From a virus: a stretch of DNA of 64,000 nucleotides. The notes under the pieces were generated by a model that did not search any database, was not told where the DNA came from, and was given only the letters and a program-made list of their open reading frames with translations. The position numbers and the translations under genes were made by a program. Location: IMG/VR virus record IMGVR_UViG_3300008108_000016, positions 62,001 through 126,000 of that record, one strand, 5' to 3'. Each line of letters starts with the position of its first letter. The first letter of the stretch is position 1. Shown here one piece after another: positions 9,480 through 16,435 of this stretch.

Positions 9480-9514
9480 TTTGTCTTTTTTAATTTATAG
9501 ATTTATTTTATTAT

Positions 9515-9521
9515 ATAAATA
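9515..9521 (-). promoter_or_regulatory. Candidate promoter motif TATTTAT before the sheath gene
   Basis: Thirty-five bases upstream of the sheath ATG on the minus strand, within AATATTTATATAAT. The gap to the divergent RHH gene also carries a plus-strand copy at 9558. Confidence 0.4.
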
Positions 9522-9557
9522 TTGATGTTTTTGTCAAAAACTTTACTTATATAAAAG

Positions 9558-9564
9558 TATTTAT
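9558..9564 (+). promoter_or_regulatory. Candidate promoter motif TATTTAT before the RHH gene
   Basis: The plus-strand motif lies 36 bases before ATG 9601. This spacing favours 9601 over the TTG at 9568, which would be only three bases from the motif. Confidence 0.35.
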
Positions 9565-9600
9565 ATCTTGGTGAGATTTTATTCTGCCTTTTTTCTACCT

Positions 9601-9762
9601 ATGGAAAACGAAGAAAAAAAAATAAAGAATTTGAAGATATCAATTGATGTTCACAATGTTTTAAAAAAGTATTGTGATAAAAGAGGTATTAAAATGTATA
9701 AGTTTTTGGAAAATCTTATTCTTGAAAAATGTCAAGAAAAAAAAGATATCTATGGTGAGTAA
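9601..9762 (+). CDS. Small ribbon-helix-helix-like protein
   Basis: The 53-aa protein (MENEEKKIKNL...) has an Arc/MetJ-style layout: a short beta strand (LKISIDVH), then two helices split by a glycine turn (LKKYCDKRGIKMYKFLENLI). RHH proteins bind DNA as dimers and often act as repressors. It is the only plus-strand gene within the left tail block and lies between the sheath and a neck gene that ends at 9763, directly adjacent to its stop. A regulatory role is inferred; no operator was identified. Confidence 0.55.
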   Translation: MENEEKKIKNLKISIDVHNVLKKYCDKRGIKMYKFLENLILEKCQEKKDIYGE

Positions 9763-10800
9763 TTATAATAACTCTTGAGTAAAGATTAAAATTGCATCAT
9801 CAAACCCAACATTTTTTACCACATCAATTTGTAGTTGATCCCCATTATTAATTTGGATCTCCTCAACGTTATTACCATAATAATCCCCATTAATATAAAC
9901 ATCAAAATTATCCACATTCAAAGAATAGGATGGTTTAAGATTAACATTATAATTAAATGTCTTAATTGTTTGAGTTATACCTGACGGATAATTAACTTCA
10001 TAATTTGATGGTGGATTTGGTTCTTCTTTTTTTTGTTTTCTCTTTTTTGTTGAAGTATCTGTTTCATACATTTGAAATATTCTTGAGATTGCAGGAGAAA
10101 CCTCAAACTCCTCTTCATCAATTAAAAACCCTAAAAGAGTGAAGTTATATTTTTGAATGTAGACTTTTCTCTTCTCAAGATCAAAAGAAGATTCATCTTG
10201 TATATCATCATTTACTATTGGAATATAGTGTCCTTTAATAACTTGATATGCTTGTCTTGATGAGAATTTTTCTAAAACTATTTGATTGAATTTATTTAAT
10301 TCCCTCATTCTATTACAAACTATTATAACAGTATATTTTATATCAACAGGCACTGGTTGTGGAATTTTATATATATCCATACCATGTCTTTGTCCATCCC
10401 AAGTTGGGACTTGAGCATAATAATATTGTCTTCTATTGGGGATATTATATCGTAAAGCGGGATTAGTTCCGTATTTAGGAACAGGGTCTCTAACTACCGT
10501 AATAAATGGAGGTTCGGCATTTCTATCAATATTTTGGAAGTTCCAAGTCTCCACGAATTGAGACCAATTTTGTGTTGATATTAAGATATCCACCATTGGT
10601 ACTGTCTTACCCTCAACCACACAAGTTAATTCATCTCTAACGAAATCCAAAAATCCACGATCCAAATCTGCATGAAGTAATGATTTGGGAAGATATGTTC
10701 CATCTCTCTCAATTAGCTCTTTTAATTCCTCTCTTCTTGGGTATAATGTTTTTGGTTCAACAAGAGGTAAATATTTTTTTATTTTTTTTGGTAATGGCAT
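9763..10800 (-). CDS. Neck/tail-completion protein candidate (gp15/gp3-like position)
   Basis: The 345-aa protein has no enzymatic motif. Its N-terminal half is mixed alpha/beta (VDILISTQNWSQFVETW, then VPVDIKYTVIIVCNRMRELN). A charged linker (KKRKQKKEEPNPP, near residue 255) leads to a C-terminal beta domain. It is placed directly between a neck-type gene and the sheath gene, the place held by the T4 tail terminator/sheath stabiliser. The short gap of two bases to the upstream gene suggests co-translation. The identity is positional. Confidence 0.4.
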   Translation of the reverse strand: MPLPKKIKKYLPLVEPKTLYPRREELKELIERDGTYLPKSLLHADLDRGFLDFVRDELTCVVEGKTVPMVDILISTQNWSQFVETWNFQNIDRNAEPPFITVVRDPVPKYGTNPALRYNIPNRRQYYYAQVPTWDGQRHGMDIYKIPQPVPVDIKYTVIIVCNRMRELNKFNQIVLEKFSSRQAYQVIKGHYIPIVNDDIQDESSFDLEKRKVYIQKYNFTLLGFLIDEEEFEVSPAISRIFQMYETDTSTKKRKQKKEEPNPPSNYEVNYPSGITQTIKTFNYNVNLKPSYSLNVDNFDVYINGDYYGNNVEEIQINNGDQLQIDVVKNVGFDDAILIFTQELL

Positions 10801-10802
10801 AA

Positions 10803-11320
10803 TTATAATCCTCTAAATTCGTTAGGACCAACGTAAGAAGCAACAATAGTTCTATAGAAAGGTCGGTAACCAGCGTAGGTATGTTTATTGTCGGACACAA
10901 CACGACCATCATTATTTACAGAATAATATCTAACATTTGTTTCGCTTTCATAATATCCAATGTAATCACCATAATTTATATCAATATCAAGATCTTCTAA
11001 TGTCTTTTGATATACCGATATTCTAATATTACCTGGTTCCATCTGTTCTATTTTTGAAGATCCCATATTTTTATTTTCAGGAGCCATAACTTGGACAAAC
11101 GCATTAAATTCTACGGGAGGTAAAAACTTAATTCCATCCTCAACTGTTTCACCATAAACATCATCAGTTTTTGTTTTTTGTCTATCAATACGATAAAGAA
11201 CACAAGTGAAATTCATATCACCGATCAACCATTCTTCACCAAGCGATATTTCTAAAAAAAAAAATCTTCTTCGGAGAAGAATTTACCAAGCCTTGTTATA
11301 GGTACTTTGTTATTTGACAT
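10803..11320 (-). CDS. Neck/head-completion-like protein with apparent frameshift at a T11 tract
   Basis: ATG 11320 opens MSNNKVPITRLGKFFSEEDFFF and hits TAG just after an 11-base T run (11254-11264). One extra T would join it to the downstream frame as EEDFFFLEISLGEEWLIGDM and continue to TAA at 10803. The downstream part alone (141 aa) has only a TTG start at 11228. The joined protein is about 171 aa with a beta-rich C-terminus (YYSVNNDGRV, GYRPFYRTIVASY). It lies upstream of the gp15-like and sheath genes, so a head-tail joining role is plausible. The break may be homopolymer error, transcript slippage or -1 frameshifting. Confidence 0.5.
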
Positions 11321-11539
11321 ATAAGTTATGTTTTTTTACAAATTTATGTATAATTTTATTATTACATCCGTAGATTTTACCAATCTGAACATAGTTTAAT
11401 CCATTTATTAAATGGTTTTTTATATCACTAACCACTAAATTATAAATATTAGATTTTGGTTTATATATCCCATATTGTCTTAATTTTTTATTTCATTAGT
11501 ATAAGGACAATATAAACCATATAATTCAAACTTATCCAT
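11310..11539 (-). pseudogene. Small HTH protein, frame broken at an A6 tract
   Basis: ATG 11539 starts MDKFELYGLYCPYTNEIKN and then stops. Adding one A in the A6 run joins it to an open frame (KKLRQYGIYKPKSN...) that ends with TAA at 11310-11312, for about 76 aa in all. The C-terminal half reads as a helix-turn-helix (NGLNYVQIGKIYGCNNKIIHKF). It overlaps the next gene's ATG. It resembles the DNA-binding tail of phage homing endonucleases and could be a remnant. Marked as broken, but a one-base sequence error would restore it. Confidence 0.45.
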
Positions 11540-11546
11540 ATTATTG

Positions 11547-11553
11547 ATAAATA
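11547..11553 (-). promoter_or_regulatory. Candidate promoter motif TATTTAT (within GGATATTTATC)
   Basis: Minus-strand copy 7 bases before ATG 11539, in the divergent gap with the SNF2 helicase gene. The GGATATTTATC core is the same as that before the gene at 13386. Confidence 0.3.
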
Positions 11554-11590
11554 TCCAAATATTGATTATTATTAGTATAAATTAACTATT

Positions 11591-13357
11591 TTGGAGATTA
11601 CATCAAAAACAATAGAGCAAAAAGCTTTAGACGCACTTGATACATATTCAGGGGCGAATAACTATATTCTATACATTAAATCAAAAAAAGAAAAGAATAA
11701 AAAGTTTTATCCTACAAGAAGTCAATCTGATTATATATTAACTTATTTTGATGTTAAACCAAAAGTTGCTCGTAAATGGGTTGATCTTGATTCTTATTTT
11801 GCAAAGAAGTTTGCTGAAGAAAAATATCTATTAGAAACACCTGAAAAAGTATACGTTGAAAAACTTTTAGTTGAAAAGGAAAAGTCTTATCATATTTGGG
11901 GTAAATTTTTTGAGAAAGATCAGTTATCAGAATTTTGGGTTCCAAAATCGGCATTAATTAAAACACACACCATAGAAAAAGTTGACATTGATTATTTCAA
12001 ATATAATCATAGACCATTGTTATCCCACCAAGTTGAGGCGGTGGAAAAATTGGTTGGGTCAAAAAGATTCATTTTGGCGGATGATATGGGTTTAGGTAAA
12101 ACTACATCCACAATTGTTGCATCATTAGAAACAGGTGCAAAAAAAATATTAATTGTTTGTCCATCATCATTAAAAATAAATTGGCAAAGGGAAATTGCAA
12201 ATTATACCGACAGATCCGTTTATATTGCTGAAAGTAAGAATTTTTCATTGGATCATGATTTTGTTATTGTAAATTATGATATTTTAAAGAATTTTTATGA
12301 CACAGGAAAAGACAAGGAAAATAGTTTGATTTACAAATACAATCCTGATTTGGTTATTATTGATGAAGCTCATTATATACAAAATGCTCAAGCACAAAGA
12401 ACTAAATTGGTTAATAGTTTTAGTAAAAGTGCAAATCGTTTGTGGTTGTTAACAGGAACACCAATGACTTCAAGACCTATGAATTATTTCAATTTATTGA
12501 GTTTGATTGAGAGTCCCGTAGCACAAAATTGGATGGCATATGCTATTAGGTATTGTCAAGGATATCAGTTCAAAGCAGGAAAAAGAAAAGTATGGAACGT
12601 AACGGGAGCATCAAATCTTGAGGAATTAAGAGATAGAACGTCAAAACAAATTTTAAGAAGGTTAAAAGAAGAGGTGTTAGATCTACCTGAAAAAATAATC
12701 ACCCCAATCTATTTGAGAGTAAAATCAAAAGATTATGAAGAAATGATGGGTGAATATTATGAATGGTATGAAAACAAAAAAGAAGAATCCACATCTTTAA
12801 CAATTCAGTTCAGTAAATTAATGAAAGCAAGAAAAATAATTGCCAACGAAAAAATAAAACATACAATTGAGGTTGCCGAAAATATTATTGAGCAAGGTAA
12901 AAAAGTTATTATATTTACAAACTTTACCGACACATTACAAATGATACATAATCATTTTGGAAAACAATCTGTTTATTTAGATGGTAGTTGTACAAAACCT
13001 CAAAGACAATATGCTGTTGACCAATTCCAAGAAAACGATAAAATAAAAGTTTTTGTTGGTAATTTAAAAGCGGCTGGTGTTGGGTTAACTCTAACCGCAG
13101 CTGAAGTTGTAATAATGAATGATTTATCTTTTGTTCCTGCCGAACATTCACAAGCGGAAGATAGAGCTTATCGTTATGGTCAAAAGAATAATGTTTTAGT
13201 TTATTACCCTTTGTTTGAAAATACGATAGAGGGTGCAATCTATGATATCCTTAATAATAAGAAACAAATTATCAACACCGTAATGGGGGATGATTTATTA
13301 ATGAACGGTGGGGATGTTGTTGAGGAGATCTTAAATTCAATACATAGAAAACGTTAA
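11591..13357 (+). CDS. SNF2-family DNA helicase/translocase
   Basis: The 588-aa protein has the superfamily 2 set: Walker A in LADDMGLGKTTS near residue 162, VIIDEAHYIQ (motif II) near 255, LWLLTGTPM (motif III) near 283, and EDRAYRYGQKN (motif VI) near 525. It should couple ATP hydrolysis to movement on duplex or branched DNA, in replication fork remodelling or repair. The frame has no ATG near its start: TTG 11591 is the first usable codon, and TAG lies upstream at 11573. An upstream ATG lost by mutation or error is possible. Confidence 0.85.
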   Translation: MEITSKTIEQKALDALDTYSGANNYILYIKSKKEKNKKFYPTRSQSDYILTYFDVKPKVARKWVDLDSYFAKKFAEEKYLLETPEKVYVEKLLVEKEKSYHIWGKFFEKDQLSEFWVPKSALIKTHTIEKVDIDYFKYNHRPLLSHQVEAVEKLVGSKRFILADDMGLGKTTSTIVASLETGAKKILIVCPSSLKINWQREIANYTDRSVYIAESKNFSLDHDFVIVNYDILKNFYDTGKDKENSLIYKYNPDLVIIDEAHYIQNAQAQRTKLVNSFSKSANRLWLLTGTPMTSRPMNYFNLLSLIESPVAQNWMAYAIRYCQGYQFKAGKRKVWNVTGASNLEELRDRTSKQILRRLKEEVLDLPEKIITPIYLRVKSKDYEEMMGEYYEWYENKKEESTSLTIQFSKLMKARKIIANEKIKHTIEVAENIIEQGKKVIIFTNFTDTLQMIHNHFGKQSVYLDGSCTKPQRQYAVDQFQENDKIKVFVGNLKAAGVGLTLTAAEVVIMNDLSFVPAEHSQAEDRAYRYGQKNNVLVYYPLFENTIEGAIYDILNNKKQIINTVMGDDLLMNGGDVVEEILNSIHRKR

Positions 13358-13373
13358 AACTTTAATTAACGGA

Positions 13374-13380
13374 TATTTAT
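13374..13380 (+). promoter_or_regulatory. Candidate promoter motif TATTTAT before the protease/SOD gene
   Basis: Part of CGGATATTTATCG, five bases before ATG 13386. Such a short leader would imply a nearly leaderless transcript if this is a -10-type element. Confidence 0.3.
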
Positions 13381-13385
13381 CGTTA

Positions 13386-14816
13386 ATGAAAGTATCTATT
13401 AAACATATCAAATGCCCTATGACAAAGGAAAGTAGGGATCTTGCAAAAGTTTTTATTGAATTCTTACAAAAGAGATTTCCTCTTAATCACGATATTACAG
13501 TTTTATTTTTAGGCGAAAGAACTGGTACTATGACAACAGGTAGTAGAAATAATGATCACGTTTTAAAAGTATTAACAAAAAAAAGATTAAATAGAGATAT
13601 TTTAAAAACATTATCTCACGAGTGGGTTCACGAATACCAACATTCAATTTTAGGTAGAGAAAGAGGCCCAGATATTGGTGGTCAAAATGAAGATGAAGCT
13701 AACTCATATGCGGGAAGATTAATGAAGATTTTTGAGAAAGAACACCCTGAATTTACTGAATTAGTTTACGAAGGTTTTAAAAATACATTAAAAAGAATTG
13801 ATTTAATCTCTGAACAATTTGTTAAAAAAGATAAAGAATTAATACAAGAACAATTCCTATTAGAAATGAAAAAAATAGGAATAGATAAATTACCCTATTC
13901 TTATTCGGCATTAAAACAATTTGTGGATCCCGAAACAATGGATATTCACTATAACAAACATTACAAAGGATATGTAAAAAAACTTAACGATGCCTTGTCA
14001 AATAAGAAAGGTGAAATGGAACTTGAGGATATAATTAAAACCATAAGTAAGTTTGATACTAAAGTTAGAAATAATGCTGGTGGAGCATTTAATCATGCAT
14101 TATTTTGGAAAATGTTATCACCAAAAAAACAAACACCAAAGGGAGATATCTTGGAAAGAATATTAAAACAATTTGGTTCTTTTAAGAAATTCAAAGAAGA
14201 ATTTAACAAAGTCTCAATGGATAATTTTGGATCGGGTTGGTGTTGGTTAGTTCTAACGAAAACAAATAGATTAAAAATAATGTCAACACCAAATCAAGAC
14301 AATCCTTTAATGAATATAATTGATGGTGGTGGATATCCATTATTAGGTCTTGATTTGTGGGAACACGCATATTATTTGAAATATAGAAATAAAAGAGATC
14401 AATATATTAAAAATTTTTGGGATTGCGTGAATTGGGAATTCGTTAATAGTCTTTATGACTTGAAAACAAACAAAAAAGAAACAATTAATGAATCGGTTGA
14501 TCGTAGAGAAAAATCGGCATTAAAATGGTTAAACAAGAAATTTGGTGATCTTACACCGGTGGTTGTTGACAATAGAACATATTATATTGATGAGGACAGA
14601 AAACCATTATTTTACTATTCCCAGGATTCAAAATATAAGGATATTTATATAAATTACGAAAGAATTTGGTCGTTTTTTAATTCTATTTTTGGTCTGAATA
14701 CCTTGCAAACACAGGAGATTCTGAAGGTATGGTTGGAAGAGACCTATAATTTAAAGGGGGTCACACCTCCTAAAATTGTGTACCGCGGCTTTAAAATGGT
14801 TGGAAGAGACCTATAA
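13386..14816 (+). CDS. Zinc metalloprotease-like domain fused to Fe/Mn superoxide dismutase domain
   Basis: The 476-aa protein has three parts. Residues 1-130 contain SHEWVHEYQH near 77-86 (HExxH) with a downstream acidic NEDEANSYA, as in gluzincin-type peptidases. Residues 161-353 are a full Fe/Mn SOD: LPYSYSALKQFVDPETMDIH, NNAGGAFNHALFW, FGSGWCWLV and GLDLWEHAYYLKYRNKRDQY. All four metal ligands expected from the family are present (H188, H237, D323, H327). Residues 354-476 are of unknown fold. SOD converts superoxide to oxygen and peroxide. The C-terminus runs into a duplicated segment, so the true end may differ. The fusion is unusual; packaging in the virion is possible but unproven. Confidence 0.85.
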   Translation: MKVSIKHIKCPMTKESRDLAKVFIEFLQKRFPLNHDITVLFLGERTGTMTTGSRNNDHVLKVLTKKRLNRDILKTLSHEWVHEYQHSILGRERGPDIGGQNEDEANSYAGRLMKIFEKEHPEFTELVYEGFKNTLKRIDLISEQFVKKDKELIQEQFLLEMKKIGIDKLPYSYSALKQFVDPETMDIHYNKHYKGYVKKLNDALSNKKGEMELEDIIKTISKFDTKVRNNAGGAFNHALFWKMLSPKKQTPKGDILERILKQFGSFKKFKEEFNKVSMDNFGSGWCWLVLTKTNRLKIMSTPNQDNPLMNIIDGGGYPLLGLDLWEHAYYLKYRNKRDQYIKNFWDCVNWEFVNSLYDLKTNKKETINESVDRREKSALKWLNKKFGDLTPVVVDNRTYYIDEDRKPLFYYSQDSKYKDIYINYERIWSFFNSIFGLNTLQTQEILKVWLEETYNLKGVTPPKIVYRGFKMVGRDL

Positions 14817-14828
14817 TTTAAAGGGGGG
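14729..14828. repeat. Tandem duplication with 32-base identical core
   Basis: The block beginning ATGGTTGGAAGAGACCTATA occurs at 14729-14760 and again at 14796-14828, 67 bases apart. The sequence following each copy is also related but diverged. The first copy encodes WLEETYNLKG in the SOD fusion gene; the second is in another frame and creates that gene's present stop. A weaker third echo (GGAAACCTTATAATTTA) is near 14873. Confidence 0.8.
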
Positions 14829-14921
14829 GGCACGCCAGTTGTGTCTCGTATGTTATAAAAATAACAGTCGGAGGAAACCTTATAATTTAACCCACAAATA
14901 ATTAGTTTTTATTTAGTTGGA

Positions 14922-14928
14922 TATTTAT
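14922..14928 (+). promoter_or_regulatory. Candidate promoter motif TATTTAT before the gp13-like gene
   Basis: Part of TTGGATATTTATATAAAAAC, 15 bases before ATG 14944. It supports that ATG over the in-frame TTG at 14917, which lies upstream of the motif. Confidence 0.35.
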
Positions 14929-14943
14929 ATAAAAACATTTATT

Positions 14944-16068
14944 ATGTCTATAATACCAGAACCAGAAAGATCTGACTTATATAAAAAAATCAGACATTTA
15001 TTAGGAGCACCATTGAGGGGTGTAGAATTGGAGGATGAACAAATGGATACATTATTGGAGTTTTCAATTGATCAGTATTCTCAATATGTTCACGATTGGT
15101 TGATTGAATCTCAATGGACAAGTTTATATAACTTAAACGTTGACACGCAATCTGTTGCAAGAGCGTTCGTATCTAAAAGTTTGGATTATGAAACAAGATA
15201 CACATATGCGTATTCCAAAATTGTTGGTTTACAGGCAGGTGGAGAATGGGAATTAAAGAAAGACTATATTCAGTTGGTTCCAAATCAACAAATATATGAG
15301 ATACCCGCAAACAGAGAAATTAATGAATTATTATGGTTTACACCGGCAGAGTTAAATAATATGTTATTTGATCCTTGGACATTTGGTGGTATTGCTGGAG
15401 GTGGTATTTCAGGCCCTGCGGGATACGCTCAACTTGGTAATATGTCAGGATCATATTTTATGATGCCAGCATTTGATATGTTATTAAGAATGCAAGAAAT
15501 TAATATTCAAAGAAGAATTATTGCGGGAGATTTAACATATAGAATCACTGCATTACCGGGAGGGAAGAAAGCAATACATTTAATGAACACACCGGGAGGT
15601 AAATTTGATTTTGGTAATTCAACTTTAGCAAAGGGTAAAGTTTGGTATTGGTATTATGACACAACTGAAGGAGGAAGAGATCAATGTTTAAAGGATAACC
15701 CTGATATTATCAAATTACCTTCCGATGTTCCAATTGATAAATTAAGTTGGGTTGATCTTAATCACCCTGCGCAGATATGGGTAAGAAACTGGTTTATTGC
15801 AAGTTGTAAAGAAACACTATCAAAAGTTAGAGGTAAATATAGTGGTAATCTTAAAACACCCGATAGTGAATTAACAATGGATTACCAATCATTAGCAACT
15901 GAAGGTAAAGATGAAAAAACCAAATTAATTGAGGAATTAATTGGTGCTGAAGGTAAATTAACAAGATTAAGACCTGATAAGGTATTAGAGCGTGAGGCGT
16001 TAATTGCAGAAAATTTAAATAAGCAATTAAAGTTCAGAGCCATGCCAAGACAAATTTATGTAATATGA
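14944..16068 (+). CDS. Neck protein (gp13-like candidate)
   Basis: The protein is 374 aa from ATG 14944 (MSIIPEPERSDLY). The N-terminus has the pattern of T4-like neck/head-completion proteins: a helix, then LLGAPLRGVELEDEQMDTLLEFSIDQY. A Gly-rich loop lies near 160-175 and aromatic-rich beta segments follow (WYWYYDT). The C-terminus is helical and charged. Such proteins cap the head before tail joining. It ends in an ATGA overlap with the next gene, so the two are probably translated together. The family call rests on the N-terminal pattern and on the other neck genes nearby on the opposite strand. Confidence 0.5.
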   Translation: MSIIPEPERSDLYKKIRHLLGAPLRGVELEDEQMDTLLEFSIDQYSQYVHDWLIESQWTSLYNLNVDTQSVARAFVSKSLDYETRYTYAYSKIVGLQAGGEWELKKDYIQLVPNQQIYEIPANREINELLWFTPAELNNMLFDPWTFGGIAGGGISGPAGYAQLGNMSGSYFMMPAFDMLLRMQEINIQRRIIAGDLTYRITALPGGKKAIHLMNTPGGKFDFGNSTLAKGKVWYWYYDTTEGGRDQCLKDNPDIIKLPSDVPIDKLSWVDLNHPAQIWVRNWFIASCKETLSKVRGKYSGNLKTPDSELTMDYQSLATEGKDEKTKLIEELIGAEGKLTRLRPDKVLEREALIAENLNKQLKFRAMPRQIYVI

Positions 16069-16424
16069 GTTTACGTATTGAAAACATTTCACCAAGAAAA
16101 AATGTGGTTAAGTATCAAACACATAGAGTTGTTGTACCACAAAATGTTATAACAGATAAAGTTGTAACAACCGAAAACTACACAATTAATGAGGAATTGT
16201 TAGTGATAGTTAAAGATGTAGAAAATTCTGAAATAACTTTAAATTCAGAAAAAAATAAAACGGTAACCATTAAATCTTTGACTACCGTTTTAATTAAACC
16301 TGATATTGGATCCATTGATGAAGAATGGGATGAACTTCTTTTAGAAAAAGGTTCTTGTGTTCATCTGTCTTTTGTTGAGGGTAATTGGTATATTATTTCA
16401 TCAGATGGGTTAAAGTTAAATTAA
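16065..16424 (+). CDS. Small beta-rich protein of unknown function
   Basis: This 119-aa product starts inside the upstream stop (ATGA) and ends within a terminator stem. It is made mostly of short beta strands (RVVVPQNVITDKVV, LVIVKDV, KTVTIKSLTTVLIKP) and ends GNWYIISSDGLKL, a type of ending often seen in phage structural proteins. No cysteines of note or catalytic motif were seen. A virion decoration or neck-accessory role is plausible from the operon only. Confidence 0.5.
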   Translation: MSLRIENISPRKNVVKYQTHRVVVPQNVITDKVVTTENYTINEELLVIVKDVENSEITLNSEKNKTVTIKSLTTVLIKPDIGSIDEEWDELLLEKGSCVHLSFVEGNWYIISSDGLKLN

Positions 16425-16435
16425 CCCATCTTTTT
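16404..16435 (+). terminator. Rho-independent terminator at convergent gene ends
   Basis: GATGGGTTAA (16404-16413) pairs perfectly with TTAACCCATC (16421-16430) around a 7-base loop, followed by TTTTT. The stem contains the end of the plus-strand gene, and its T run overlaps the polymerase stop on the other strand. Confidence 0.85.
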
